Below, in pieces: positions 1-13,344 of a stretch of DNA of 64,000 nt (its first letter is position 1; each line of letters opens with the position of its first letter). The DNA comes from Dasypus novemcinctus (taxonomy: Eukaryota > Chordata > Mammalia > Cingulata > Dasypodidae), in the NCBI RefSeq assembly GCF_030445035.2, contig NC_080683.1:91783675-91847674 (forward strand). The letters run 5' to 3'. The notes under the pieces were generated by a model. It was given only the letters and a program-made list of their open reading frames with translations. It was not told the DNA's origin and made no database searches. The position numbers were made by a program, and so were the translations under genes.

Positions 1-659
1 AGTATGCCCTGAAAAGATAGAATCTAAATTATTTTTAAGTGCTAATGAAATGTTTTAAAAGTAAATCATATGTGAGACCTAATGAATCCTTAACTAGAAC
101 ATAAAAGAATTGTTTATTATACAATTCCTAATTTAAAAAGTAAAAGATGTTCTCTGTTGTTAGTAATCATAATTCTTAACCTATTATTATATTATTTTGA
201 GGACAAAAAGTCATTATTATAATTTAAAGGCCAAAATGTCTGTGCTAGTACTTGTCCTGCTTCATTGCTACATGTCCACTTACTTCCATATTGTCTGCCT
301 GTCTTTTAAGTGAATCTAATTCTGGAGAGTTTGCCAATAACCCAACAGTATTTCTCTTCTTCATTCCTGTAGTAATATGTTTTATAGATTTCATCTGTAA
401 CTAATGCATATTTTTTAAGTTAACTTTTAGTATTGCATTTATAAAATATGAATGAGATGGTATTACATCTTCTAAGTTGGTATGGAAAAAATATAAGAGA
501 TCCATTAAGATAGTTATTCTTATATATTATGGAGAACAGGATTCATCCAACTTATTGAAGTCTTTTTTTAAATATATGTATTTTATTCCATTTTCTAGAT
601 TAGCCATTTAATAACCTAAAATAATGAAATATTTGTTCTCTCCTTTAAAAATATTATGG
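1..659. other. AT-rich intergenic sequence, nothing recognised
   Basis: No open frame of note, no repeat I can name and no RNA gene. The sequence is AT-rich with short homopolymers, typical of mammalian intergenic DNA. It may be a decayed extension of the neighbouring L1 fossil. Confidence 0.4.
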
Positions 660-1735
660 CTCTTTTCTGGTATTGTTTCTCCTTCCACTGGCTAGTAATT
701 GAAGAACAATTTCAAAGAATAGGTCTCATAGTAGACATGTTTTTCTTATTTCCAAATTTAGCAAAAATATTCTTATATATTTTGCGAACATGATTCCTTT
801 GTGTTTAAGTTTTTTGTCTTAAGGAAAATTTTTTTTCTTTCATTTTATCACTTTATCCAAAGTTCCATGTTACCTTTGAAATAATTTATAGACATGGTAT
901 TATTCTTTGAATATCTGCTGGATTTATTTGCTACCTTTTAAATTAATTTTATTTTATATTTAATTATGTTGAATCATTAATTTGCTGACCTCAAAGGGCA
1001 AGATATGTGAATACTGGCAATTTCAAATAGTTCAACCTAAAATAATTGAAATTGTGTTATATGGTTTTGGGTTGAAGTTGAGGTTCGAAAACATGGCTTT
1101 TTCCAGGCTTTAAAGCAGTATCGCTAGTAAAAGAACTATTTGTAATTAAATTCTTAGAGATTATTCCAATAAATCAGTTCAGGTCAGATACTGTGCTTGG
1201 AGGTAGATCAATAAAAGCCATTTACAGCTTTTATATATTTATTCCTCCAAAACTATTTGTGGTTTCTGTTGTTGTTGTTGTTGTTGTTGTTTTCTATAGT
1301 CAGGTAGAAATATTTTACCAGGTATTTATCCATTTCATAGAGGTTTTTCAAATTCATTAATATAGATATTTATCATATTGTCATACTTTATAAAACATCC
1401 ACCTTGTCTGTATGACAGTCCTTCACATATTCTAAATTTTGTCTGTGTTTACTACATAAAGTTCTTGATTAAATTTGCTGAAAATTGGTAATTTCTGTAG
1501 TTTTTTTAGACTCTGGTCTTGGAATTAATTATTGATTCACAGGTGTAAAAAATTCTTCTAATTTGTTGATTTCTGTTTTTATCTCCTAATTATTTCTACT
1601 TTTATTTTTGTTTTTAAATTTTTTTTCTAATTTAGGTTGTTTAGTTAATATATCTTTTCTTCTTTTATAGTTAAAATATTTAAAACTATGGATTTCCTTT
1701 GACTATATCTCATAAACAATAATAATTAGTGTTTA
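660..1735 (-). mobile_element. Ancient L1 fossil, antisense ORF2 segment
   Basis: Read on the minus strand, this stretch follows the order of L1 ORF2 reverse-transcriptase sequence. On the plus strand one sees degraded antisense phrases familiar from old L1s: one near 700-760, one around 890-940, one near 1320-1350 and one near 1560-1700. All frames are broken by stops. A (GTT)8 microsatellite sits inside it. The assignment is from memory of mammalian L1M-type sequence. The subfamily and exact ends cannot be set by eye. Confidence 0.5.
1268..1291 (+). repeat. (GTT)8 microsatellite
   Basis: Eight perfect GTT units, lying inside the old L1 fossil. Confidence 0.95.
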
Positions 1736-3864
1736 AAAAATCATCTTCACAAAACCATGATTGTAAATATCCTTTTTGATCTCTTCATACACCATAGAGT
1801 AATGTAAGGGAGTATGATTTTTCTCCTTAGCAAGTAGCACTAAAAACATAAATTTCTATCATCAATTTCTAAATTTTAATACATTACATTCAAAAAGTGT
1901 GTCTTGCAAAATTGATTTTCTTTATGCTTACTAATGTTTATCGAATTGTCTGGGAACTGATTATTTAATAATTGGCAGTCAATGAGCACTGACAAAGAAA
2001 GTAATTTTACTTTGTTTAATTTTACTTAATTTACTTTGTTTACTTAATTTACTCTGTTTAATTTCTGTTTAATTTGTTAATTTTAATTCAAAATTTTCAG
2101 TTGAACTTATAAAACATATCATTAGTGTTTTCTACGTCTTCATTTGCTCTATTTCATTCTCTCTCTGATAATATATTTTTGTTGTTCATCTCTCATCTCA
2201 TCACTTAGCACTGTGTGCTACCTAATATAAGCTTCCAGTACACATTTAATAAGGAGAAATAATACCTTTCCAAATTGAGACTCTAAGCAAAATGAGGACA
2301 ATGTTTTATGGGGCTCCCTTTGGGATTCCTACTTAGACACTCTATTCATCACGTCTACTAAATTGTCTCAGTAGCACCATGCAGAATGTAGAGTTCCTCT
2401 AAGGGGCTTAAAACTCTGTACAGTTACATTTCTGAAAGTGGGAGAAATATTTATGGGGGTAGACAAATGAAAGAAAAAGAAAACATTGTTGTCAATATAC
2501 ATTTCATGAGACAAAAAATATTTTCCATCAAATCTCTTGTTTTTAATCCCTTTTGACCTGGGTTTTCACATCAGGAGAAATATAAGTGGGGTAAAAAGTG
2601 ATAATTCAGACATATCTGATTTATGACTTCAATGATTCTCTTTTGCCCCTCATCTGGAAGAGATTTATACTTCTCTTTCGTTCTTGATAGGACCTTCCCA
2701 GCTGTCATTTCTTCTTTTTTAAGTGAAATTTGCCTTCCTTTCCTTCACATGGTGGAAGGGCTACAGGAATGAAAACTACATTAGTGAAAGGGCAAAATAG
2801 ATAATGAGCTATTATAAAATATATCCTCATTACATCAATTTAAAATAAGGTCGAGATATTGACAAGGTAAGGAAGCCTATATTATGATTACTGGACAGAT
2901 TGTAAAAGTACAGCGGATGGAGATTGATCTGCAGAAGGAATGTTGCAGGTACAAATATTCTCCTTTTATAAAGTTGGGGATCAAAAGAGACCCTGTCTAT
3001 GGTTAATGGGGCAAGGAATGGAATTTAAATCTTTTATTTGTGGTGGCAGAGGTCAGTAGAGAAACTTAGAATAGTGATAGAATTTTATTAGAAGAGATGG
3101 ATAAGTAGACAGAAGTCAAGAGATAACTTCTAAAGTTGATAGATCAGTGAATAAAGGTCAAATCCTGTGATTATAGTATTGGGTAATCATCAGACGGACT
3201 AAAAAGGGGTTGTTGCTGGAGATGGATGAGATAGGTTAGCAAATTGTTGATTTAAACTTAGGATTTCCATATATTTGTTTTTTAAAAAATTAAAGCAATG
3301 TAGAGAGACATGCAACCCATTTTGAATTGTTTCTTCTCAGGACTGACTCTAGATCTTAGATAATACACAAAAAAACAAACAGATACAATAACAATTAAAA
3401 TGAAAAAGCAGGGCAGTTGTCTTATCAGGAGGCAAAAACTGCTGTGGGCATTTCCAAGAAATTCTCAGATTGCTGTTCAGACCTATAAGTCAGTCCTATG
3501 TTTTGCAAACCATCACCCCACCCCACCTTCAACTGGTATATATTGTTCATTCTTCAGATCTTAGCTTCTCTGAAAAACCTATGGAATATCCTTACTAGGA
3601 CCCCTAACAGAGCTCTAAGTAAGATCCCTAACAAATATGATGCCTGACAAAATTCCCTAACAAAACATTCTTCAGAGTCTCTAGCAAAATCAGTATCTGT
3701 TTCAAAATTAACCCACCATTTTCAAGTATTTTAAGTCATAGCATGTGAATCACTTCCAGTAATTTGATTTTATTTTTAATTCAACGGGAAAACACAGAAT
3801 CTTAGCTATCAACATCTCAATTCTACCTCTCTTGTATTGCTGTATAGTTATATACATCCCACTT
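1736..3864. other. Intergenic stretch, no gene
   Basis: About 2.1 kb with no convincing open frame or repeat family that I can name. It holds a short degenerate tandem patch at about 2003-2085 and otherwise ordinary AT-rich sequence. Confidence 0.4.
2003..2085 (+). repeat. Degenerate short tandem repeat (TTTAATTT/ACTTTG type)
   Basis: Blocks built from the words TTTAATTT, TTACTTTG and ACTTAATT recur five or six times over about 80 bp with drifting unit length. This looks like a decayed minisatellite arisen by slippage. Confidence 0.6.
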
Positions 3865-4250
3865 CTCATTCATACAACAAATATCTGTTGAAGATACGTG
3901 CACTATGATGTCTGCCATCACCGACTTTATAATTTGGTAAAGAAAACAAATAATAAACAAATAAATATGTCATTAACATTATAATAAATATAATAAATAT
4001 TAGGAAGGATGCTTTGAGAGGAGAGTGGTCTACTGTATATTGGTTTGTCATTGAAGTCCTCTCTGTGGGTATGATTTTTTTTTCAAACTGAAAAAATTAA
4101 AAGGAGCTGTGTGTGGAATATAAATAAAGAATATTTTAGGTCCAGGGAACAGCATCTACAAGAAAAAAAGCATTGTGCTCAAGAAACTGAAGGAAAACCA
4201 ACCAGCCTGGCTCATAGTGAATAAAGTGAGCAATTTGTAAAGTTTGGAAA
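3865..4250 (-). mobile_element. L2-type LINE fossil, 3' end, antisense
   Basis: The plus strand opens with the 'attcat.caacaaatat.t.ttga' phrase, which is the reverse complement of the L2 3' terminus. It continues with an 'aataaacaaataaatatgtc' stretch and a later 'gaacagcatctacaag..aa' block, in the order seen in antisense L2 copies. It is diverged and non-coding. The short minus-strand open frame here is coincidental. Confidence 0.5.
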
Positions 4251-5529
4251 TACAAGCAATCATCTGTGCTCACAAGTCTTTGGTGCTCTGACAGAATTAT
4301 TGGCTATTTCTTTTCCTGCATTTTTCATGCATCCTCTATGGTGTCCCATTTGTCTCCCTGTCCATAAACACTAAGACTCCATAGTATTTGATCTTTGGAC
4401 CTTTTCTTCTTTCATTGTGTGGAGTCTCTCTGGATGTCTTCATTATCCTCATGGTTTTAATGACTACTTATATGCTGATAAATATGTTTCCTTTCCAACC
4501 CTATGATCTTGATCCATAGTCTTCATAGTCACTGAATGCTCTCCCTTTTTTCCTGCAAAGTAATAATGTGCCATTTTTCTTTACTCTGCACCATGATCTT
4601 ACCAAATATCTAAGATCCCTAAGGAGAAGGTCTTACTTGGAGAATTAGTGATAGCAAGAGATAGCTTGACCATGGGAACTGGAAGCATCCTGGAATGGAG
4701 AAGAGGCAAGGAAATAAATAGATTCAGGGCAAGTTGCTTGCTAGTTACTTCCTGTTGATGCTGTGAGTTGATTATATCTTGGTGATTGGCTGAGCACTAT
4801 AAATGCAAATTCCTCCTGATATAAAACATTGAGGCTTTCTTAAACAAATTTTATTTGTTGTTTAACACTTGAATTTTAAGATTTCTGTTTACAAGGTATC
4901 TTAAAATTTTAATCCTGAGCTGTACAAAAAGATGCAAATGAACTCTACTTTATCAGGAATCTGCTTGAATCCCTCAATAATAAAAATGTCTCTTTCCTTA
5001 TCTGACAAAGACAAAACCCTGAAGACAATGACTGATAGATTTTAGAGAAAACATCTGTATGCTAAGTACATGATGCACAACACTAAAAAACAAATGGAAT
5101 AACCGAGGAAATATAGTGTCATCATATGTACAGACAATAATTTTTACCTTAGGTTATAAAGTGCTCTTAGAAATCAAAAATAAAGAAAAAGAATCATGTT
5201 AAAAATGGACCAACTATATGAAGAGCAGGTCTATATAAATATCCTAGGAATACATAGAAAAATACTTTTAATAAAAATCACGAGACAGAAAGGGAATAGA
5301 GTGTGATGAGCTGATGCTCACTATGGGCAAAACCTATCACAAAATGGAAGGGGGGTGGTTTGGCAGTGGATAGGCATAATAGTGGTGCAGGGATGTGAGA
5401 GGGGTTGACAGTGCTGTAATGTGAAGGTGAGCAGAATTCGGAGTTGGGATGGATTATCTATGGAACTGGGGGGAGGACTGGTAGAAGGAAGGTGAACTCT
5501 GGGGATTTTTAGGTCTTTGTTGGAATACA
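4251..5529. other. Intergenic stretch, possible L1 tail at its right edge
   Basis: No gene is seen. From about 5180 the sequence vaguely resembles the 3' part of L1 ORF2 on the plus strand. From about 5300 to 5520 it becomes the G-rich start of the L1 3' UTR that follows. The boundary is not resolvable by eye. Confidence 0.35.
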
Positions 5530-6262
5530 ATGGTAAGAATGGTTTTTTTTGGTTTTTTGTTTTTTCCCCAAATATTGCTGTGGAGCATCACTGGTGCAGG
5601 TCTTTGGTGGTGAGGAGATATGTGGTTTCGAAAGGGTGCACCTGAAACATGTTTCTTTGGAATTTGAATGTGTTCTTCTTGGCATAGGGTGCTATCTCAG
5701 TGGGTAGAGAACCCTACAATAAACAAGAAAATATTAAACTCCTATCATGGGGAGTCCTGCTTATTTTCAAATAGAGGAGCAAGAACATCTTGAGTACATG
5801 GGCAGTGCCTAATAAAAGAAAACAGACCAGTATGTTAAGCCCTCAGTATTAATGCATGTAACTATGAACTTTATTCTTCAGAAATTGAAGCTTAATGGTT
5901 GCCATAGGTTCTGCAGGGAGGGAGAGAGAGGAATGGATGGAACATGGGGCATCTTTGGGGCATTGGAGTTGTTTTGTGTGATCTCACAATGACGGATATA
6001 GCCCATTATACATTTTGTCAGAACCTTTAAAAGTATAAGGTACAAAAGGTAAACCTTAATGTAAACTATGGACCATGGTTAGTAGCAATGCTTTGATATT
6101 TGTTCATCAAGAATTACAAGTGTATCATATCATGTAGGATTTTATTGGTAAGGGAAGACGTGGTGGGGAGGTAGTGGAGTGTATGGGAATCCCCTGTGTT
6201 TTCTATGTGACTCTTCTATAACCTAAAGTGTCTCAGGAAATAAAATGAAAGAAAAAAGACAT
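5530..6262 (+). mobile_element. L1 3' UTR fragment, copy A (internally shortened)
   Basis: It shares a series of blocks with the copy at 6385-8012: a 'gagtcctgct' block, a 'gtacatgggcagtgccta' block, then 'gacagaccag/aatg' and the terminal block with 'ggttagtag.aatgc' and 'gtgggaatccc'. The pair diverges after 'gaaattgaa' near 5890. At that point copy A jumps straight to the terminal block, lacking about 890 bp present in copy B. It ends in an A-rich tail (aaataaaatgaaagaaaaa). Non-coding L1 3' UTR. Confidence 0.7.
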
Positions 6263-6384
6263 TGGGTAAACACATAGAAGAAATTGTCAGTGCACATGAA
6301 AGATAAGAGAGCTTATGGTGATGAAAGGCACAATGCAAAAAAATTTTTTAAATTCTTTGTTTTTGTTTATTTTATTTGATTATT

Positions 6385-8012
6385 ATTTTTTCTTTTTTTT
6401 TTTTTTTGAGGAGGTTTTGGGTTGCAGAGGGGTTGTAACTGTGATAGGGGAGGAACACTAGTTCAGGATGTCAGTGGTGGGGGGATGTGTGTGTGTGGTT
6501 ACACCTGGGACATGCCTCTCTGGAGTGTGAGTGTGCTCAAGTGGTCATGGGGTATTGTTCTGGGGGGTGGAGACCCACAGAATAGCCAATGGAATATTAA
6601 ATTCCCATCTTGGTGAGTCCTGCTACATTCTCTCACAAAGTGGTGAGAATCTCTAGAGTACATGGGCAGTGCCTAGCAAAGGAGGACAGACCAATGCATC
6701 AGGCCCTTGATATTGATGCTTGTACTTATGAACCTTGTTCTCGTGAAATTGAACCTGGCTTAGTAATATATATTGCCCAAGAGTTACCTTCTGAAGGCCT
6801 CCCTGTGGCCTCTCTCTAAGCCAAATCAGCATATAAATTCACTGCCTTTCCCCTGCCATGGAACATCACTCCCAGGGCTGAGCCTCCTTGGCACGAAGGG
6901 CTTATTACCAAGTGCCAACTAACAATGCACTTGGAGAAAGACCTAGACCAAGAGTGGGAAATATTATATGCAAATGAGCTTTTATGGATAAGAGATTTTA
7001 AAGTGAATTGGGAGGTCATCCCAGAGGTTATGCTTATCCCCATTTCAGCAGGATCTCACTGTCTTCCACAGTAATCAGTGCCTCAAATAGGGGTTCCTAG
7101 AGACATCTAACACTACAGGCAGGGCAGACAGCCCCAGGAAATCAGCACCCGATCAGTGGGTCTTACTTTGAAATATATGTTCAACCACTTCCCCCAAAGT
7201 ATCAGAGTTAGACTCATTTATAATTTTCTTATACATGGTTCTTCTGTCCCATTTATTTGAACCTATAATTAGCATTATACCCATTAAATTTATGTTCCAG
7301 AGACTTAAATCTCCCAGCTGTTCCATATGCCAGGTGAGTCTTGAATCTCAGCAGAGTTGCAGCCAACATCTACTCTCCAGTTCATAGGACTCACCCAGGA
7401 CAAAAGGATGATGCTGGACAACACCCAACCCAAGAGGCAGAGAGTTAGCTTACCTGCATGCAAGACAGTTCCATCCATCTGCCCGATGGGATCTAAACTC
7501 CCTTCAATTGGAAGCAAAGTGGGCCTTACTATCCCCAAATCCTCAAGATAGAGGAATAAATAAGCATAAGATTGGAATGTAAATATGGACTAAAGTAGAC
7601 TTATTTTTCTAATAGTGGAAAAACTTTTAATATTGATATGAAAAGAGTACTTACCAGAGGCTCTGAGAGGAGGGAGATGGAACAATAGGTGTAACAAGGG
7701 CATTTTTGAGAAATTGGAATCATTCTGCAAGCCATTACAATGACAGATACCAGTCATTATACATTTTATCAAAACCTATAAAATTGTGGAGTGCAAAGTA
7801 TAAAACATAATGTAAAATAGAGACAATGGTTAGTAGTGATGCAATGCTTCAATACATGTTTATCAATTGTAACAAATGTACTAAGGTAATGAAAGATATT
7901 GTAAATAGGGGAAAGTGTGGGAGGGGAAGGAGGTGGGGTATGTGGGAATCCCTATATTTTTTATGTAACATTTATGTAATCTAAAGCTCCTTTACAAACA
8001 AAAAATGTGTTT
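6385..8012 (+). mobile_element. L1 3' UTR fragment, copy B
   Basis: A 5'-truncated L1 made only of 3' UTR. It begins after a T-rich tract and a G-rich segment. It contains the block 'ggctgagcctccttggcac' near 6880, which recurs in the young L1 at about 47110-47130 and in the L1 at 17340. It ends with a terminal block and an A-rich tail near 7990. The short frames on both strands here (6422-7551) are non-coding UTR. The subfamily is not determined. Confidence 0.75.
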
Positions 8013-8369
8013 AAAAAAATCAAAGCTGCTATTCTTTCATTCTCTAATTTATTTGTATTTCATTTTCTATAGAAGGAGTTATACAATATGTAGAATAGCA
8101 GCTATGAATGGCAGGAGAATCAAAGAGTGATTGATAGGTGCTTATTAAGGGGTAATGTGGTTTTTTTGACTGTTTTTTGTTTGTTTGTTTTTCATTATTA
8201 TTGGAATAATGAAAATAATCTAATAATGATATATGCACAACTATGTGATTATTCCAAATACAATCGACTGTACAATTTGGATGGACTGTATGCTTTATTA
8301 AAATATATCAATAACATTGATTTTTAAAAATCAGGGAAGCATTGAAGGGAGCAGTACATCAAAAAAAGA

Positions 8370-8555
8370 AGAATAGTTTAGTGCCTCATGTAAATCTGCC
8401 TGGGTGTAAAATTCAAATCTCCCATTTATCCTCTGCATACTTTTAGGTAGGTTACAGAATCTTTCAAAGCCTTAGCATCCTCTTTTTAAAAGTATGAGTA
8501 ATGATTTGACCTCTCAAAAATATCTGTGAGGTATGTAATTCTTAATTATTTTGAG
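8370..8555 (+). mobile_element. MIR SINE fossil
   Basis: The order of diagnostic MIR core phrases is kept in decayed form: 'tctgcctgggt', then a 'cccatttat' stretch, 'ttaggtaggttac', 'ctttcaaagcctt', a 'tgagtaatgat' word and 'tgtgaggt'. It is an ancient tRNA-derived SINE and non-functional. Confidence 0.6.
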
Positions 8556-8589
8556 ATAATTTTCATTTGTCAAATTGCAAACTATTTTA

Positions 8590-9150
8590 ACAGGCAAACA
8601 CTGGTGAAGAGTATTGAAAGTGTGAAACTTGACTGGGGAGAATGTAGATGAATTTAAAAAAGCCTTCCATAAGTCAAATATATGCATAGTATTAACCAGA
8701 TATTCTACTTTTAGGACATATCCTAAGAAAATGATTGCACTATTTGAAATTACATACATATATGAGGGTACCCATGACAACATTTTTTATAATGAGAGGT
8801 TTTTATAAACAACTTAAATGCTTAACAGAAGAATATTAAGTAGGTCATAATCCAGTCACAAGATTTTATACAATGCAATAATTAAACTGCTGTAGAATTA
8901 GCTTTATAATACATTATGTAAAAAATTTTAAAATGTTTAAACAACTATTTACTCTTCTCCATTCTTACTTTCTTCTCTTCCTCCCTATATTACAAATGTA
9001 TAAACCATTGATTGTATTTGACAAAATATTAATAGTGGTTATGTCTATGTGATGAGATTTAGTTGCATATTTTGCATCTTTTCTCTTATTAGTTTTTATG
9101 TGTTCTATAATTATTGTGTATGGTTTTTAATAAGAAAACAAACAAGCATA
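8590..9150 (+). mobile_element. Old L1/HAL1-like 3' fragment
   Basis: Degraded plus-strand L1 ORF2 C-terminal sequence. Recognisable parts are the stretch before 'ttctacttttaggacatatc' (8702), matching the L1 'ccactcctgggtatataccc' region, then a 'acaacatttt.tataatg' block, then 'aactgct' and the 3' UTR. It ends near an A-rich 'aataagaaaac' word at 9130. All frames are broken. It could be HAL1 rather than L1 proper. Confidence 0.5.
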
Positions 9151-12100
9151 TTATCTGAAAAGACCTAATTAACCTAAAATGCTTTCCTCTCAGAATAAAC
9201 ATTATCATTTGGAGACCAACAACTTTTATGTTCTCCATATCATTTTATTTTACTTTTAAATGGAGAAAGAATTCCCTATGGCGGGGGCATTGATTCAATA
9301 ATGAAAAAGAAAAGGAGGAGAAAGTCTCCAATCATACATATATTCTTTTTTTTAATCAGAGACAAAATAGTTATGTGGTGACTCCTTAATGAAAGTTTTC
9401 TGAAGAAATAAACAAAAAATCCAGCTACAAAAACCAGAATGGGACAAAGCTAATAAGAATGCCAGGGCAACAAATTCTGATATTTAACAAGAGGAAAACT
9501 AATAAATTTTAGCCTAAATTAATCAGTGTAGTCTAAATTAATTATAATTGCAATTTAAAGGTCTGTTCAATATCCAAGAAACAGGTGATACTGAGGAAAG
9601 TAAACACTTCCTGTTAAAATGTCAAGTTTTGAATTTGGGGATTAATGACTGTTGAGGAAAATAAATCTTACTGGCATCTGTTACAAATTTTTTGTTTAAA
9701 CTTTTGTTTGGGGAAATTACAAATTCTGTTTGGTTGTTCTATTAAGAATGAGAATTCCTTTAAATGTATTATTCTTAATTTTAAAGTTCTCTTTCATTTT
9801 TCAAGATAACATTTTTTTCTTAAAATATAAGAAAAGTTAATATGCCTCTGCATCTGCATGTTTTTTTATTTTGAAGTTTGTCTCCACATTTCCAAATCTC
9901 TAACATTTTTGCAATAACTTGTCAACATAAGTAATGAATGGTACTTAAAAGAGAGACAAAATTTCCAGAATGTTTAACATAACTGAATTAACATTGCTGA
10001 AGCTCTTTGCCTTTTGATAATCTCCAGTATTCTATACTTAGCATTTTTTTGTTATTTAAAATATGATTAGTATCTTCTGCCAAAAGTACATTAGAATGTA
10101 AATCAGTTAATACTTTATCTCATGTTAATGTGGTTATGTAAAAAATGAACAGAGTTTGAACCTAGAAGCCTGAAAAAATTACAATTTGGCATAGTAAAAA
10201 TCTCAGAATTGTCTTTTTTGTGAGGTTTTCACCATTCAATACTATGTTGCTATATAAAACATGATTTAGACTTGGAAGCTAATAATTTTGCTAGTGTGGC
10301 TCTGAGCCCGTGGATAGTAACTCACACAGCTGAATCCTGTCAGCCTAAGAAAGGCTGATGAGAGATAGTCACACTTGTTGCTAATGTTTTTACTTTTGAT
10401 CCCATTCCACACGGCACCAAAGAACCTGAATTACTTGTATTTTTTATGAAACTGTCCATGCTCTCTCGAAGCTCTATGCTCTTCCAAGTTTTTCTTTATC
10501 CTATTGAACTGTTTTAAAGTTTAAATCTTGACCTGCTGCCCTGCTTTTTGGCTTGATTGAATTTCAATTTATTGAACCCTTTTATACAATGTTATTTTTT
10601 GTTTTGAATATATTTCTTGTAAATGACATATGATTATGTTTTGTATACCAATATGAAAGTATCTACAATGGGAGATTTTGTCTGTATTTAATTTTATTAA
10701 AATTAAATACAAGTGTTTTTATTTCTCACTTATCTTTTATGTTTATTATTCATTTTCCTTGCTTCTTACTCTTTTTTCTTTTTGCCAACTTTTGTTGACT
10801 TGATCAAATTGTTACTCTTTCCCGAGATCCCCCTTGTCATTTTGGAAGTTTTACTGTGCTTATCCATTGTATTTTTGGTTGCTTTCTTTTGCCCAGCTCT
10901 CACAATTAAGCAGATGGTTTCATAGTATAAGAAATCAGTACCCTTTCCCCCTGCTCATAGATCATATTTCTCTACTGCTTCTTTTCATCAAATGAAATAA
11001 TATAAGGTATTTAGAATATTTTCACCTCTTCCCTCTTCTCCCTGATCCTACCAATAGATTTTGCTAAGGTACTTCAGAACTTTTTATTCCAAATTATTAT
11101 TTACCTTTCTCTGTAATATAGCTTTGCTATTTCAAGAATCCTTACTTAGTACCTATAAATCACATTCACAGATTTTGAATTGTATGCATCTATATCTATC
11201 TCTCTATCCATTTATCTATATCTATCTCTGCATTTATTTATAGTCTTTCTATCTTCTATTACACTTATTTTTCCCTCTTCATCTTTCCTTTTTTTGAGAA
11301 TTCCGTTCTGATTTGTTTATTGTCTGGATACAATATTTTTCTGAAATTTTTCTCAGAGAGCTTATGTGGGTTACATATACAGCTTAACTGCAGTTTTGCA
11401 TATTCATATTAACCTAACAGGCAAATTCATCTTGAATGGATATATATTTATTGGTTTAAATTCCTTATTTCCTGTGTGGTTTACACATATTATTTCACCG
11501 TCTTCTAAGTTTCTATGTTGTAGTGAAAGCCCAATGGTAGTCTGTTTCCTCAACCTCCTGCACTCATTGTAAGTTACCATTGTTTTGGCTTGGGAGTTTA
11601 TAAGATTTTTCTCCTTCTTTTTCCCAGGATATGACTTGGTGTGCCATTTTTCATCAGTCCTGCCCACAACTCATTGGGACTTTTTGCAGTCTCAAATTCT
11701 TCTATAGTTCAGGGACATTTTTTTTTTTTCCTATTAGTTTAATTATTGTCTCTACTCCATCTTTTCATTTTTTTTGGAACCTCTATTATTCTGATATTCA
11801 GTCTTCCAAATTCGTCCTCCCCTACTTTTATATCTTCATTTATCAGGTCATCAACTTGAAATTTAACAATATAATACTCTCTTTCAATCAATTAAACCTT
11901 TGTTTTTTTAATTGAAAAAGCATGTTTTCTAGTTCCAAACATTCTATATTTCGTGCTGTCCTTGAATCTTCTTAAATGTTCTAGTTCTTTTCAGGTTTTG
12001 TCCTTTTCCTCCAAAAAAGAGCTAGTTCTGGGTTATTATTTTTCTCCTGGGCCTGCCTCCCTTTGGCATGTCATTGTTTAGCTTTGTCTGCTAATGGTGG

Positions 12101-12868
12101 TTCAGCTTCAGGAGCAGAACATGTCAGCAGTCCTCTGGTGGTTGGATTCTCTGTACTTGTGAACTAACCCTGTAGCAGGAAGAGCCCACAGCCCCCCACC
12201 CCCCCAAGAACTTCCAGGTAGAATCCGCTCTACTCCTTGGTCTCTTGATACTATTCCAATTTGTTCAAGGCAATTTTTCTGTCCCTTCTTGACATTTTAA
12301 GAACCAGGGAGGTCAAGTAGCAGTAAGGGAAGAAATATCACCTTTCACTGGGTGGGGGAGTCAAGCTCCGTAAGTTTCTAAGGGCCCAACTCTTGTCCTG
12401 AAAGAGCTCTTGTCTGACCATCTAAGGAAAGATTACCATCTCTTGGCCAGAATTCCATGGAGATGGGACCTGAATTGCATTCCTTTGGCCTTGCCTGTCT
12501 GCTGATAGCAGTCAGTAACAGCTTGACTGATAGAGCTGGGAGCTTTAGTAGATGAGGTAATTTGGACAGAGTTAATCAAGCCACCGTCTTCCTGGATTCC
12601 CTTGCATTTAATTTTAATTTTTTTGCCTTTAATTCATTATCCTTAACTGGTATGGGCCAACCTTAATGTTGGCCCTAACCAACACAACTATATGCCAAAA
12701 CGTGAATCCTTTCAAGTCCAAATTTGAAGCTGACAGAATTGACTGGAGGTCTGCCAGGAATAAAGCTTCTGCATTCTGGGAGCCAGATGGATTCTGAAAA
12801 CAACAAACAGTGTAGTTGGAGAAAAGGGAACATGAAGGATCTTCTCTGTGAATTATTTTCCTTAATTG
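9151..12868. other. Long intergenic stretch, no gene; unclassified repeat possible at 10.7-12.0 kb
   Basis: No exon or gene recognised. From about 11280 to 12050 the T-rich sequence has the texture of an antisense interspersed repeat, with successive phrases such as 'ggcaaattcatcttgaatgg' that feel familiar from other mammals, but I cannot name the family. A (CTAT)-rich patch lies at 11187-11232. The frames of 60-94 codons here are low-complexity, hydrophobic readings of T-rich DNA. Confidence 0.35.
11187..11232 (+). repeat. (CTAT)n-like imperfect microsatellite
   Basis: Interrupted CTAT/CTCT/CTATAT units over about 45 bp. Confidence 0.7.
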
Positions 12869-13320
12869 ATTAAACAAATACTTATTGAGTACCTACTATT
12901 TGCTAATGAAGGGCCATTATGCACATAGATTAATAAACCTCACTCAGGCACTATTTTGAAGAGGGGGAGATGCTATGAATTTCTCTGTTTGAGTTTCAAG
13001 ATCTTGACTGAAAACATTGACACACAAAAGTCTTGTTATTATATCACAAAAACCAATTAGCCCTACATGAATGGATAACATATATACATTTTACTAAGTA
13101 GTGCTTAAATGTTTTCACTATATATTCATTCCAAAAATAGTTCCCAATTATGTAACTATGAGCCAGACATTTACAACAATGAAAAGCTAGACAGTTTTTT
13201 TACCTCACAGAGTATGTACTTCAGTGAGAAAAACATACAAACAAAACTAAATAAAATAATTAAAATTATGAGCAAGTTGTTATATCATATGTGCTATTAA
13301 GGAAATACAAAGACAGAGAG
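12869..13320 (-). mobile_element. L2-type LINE fossils, antisense (two pieces)
   Basis: Two pieces read as antisense L2. The first (12869-12920) is 'acaaatacttattgagtacc' followed by 'tactatttgct', the reverse complement of the L2 3' end. The second (about 13115-13320) again starts with 'atattcattccaaaaatagt' and continues through the 'gaaaagctag' and 'aaacaaaactaaataaaat' words typical of antisense L2. They may be one element split by an insertion, or two elements. Confidence 0.5.
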
Positions 13321-13344
13321 AGAAAAAAACAAAACAGAACCTAT

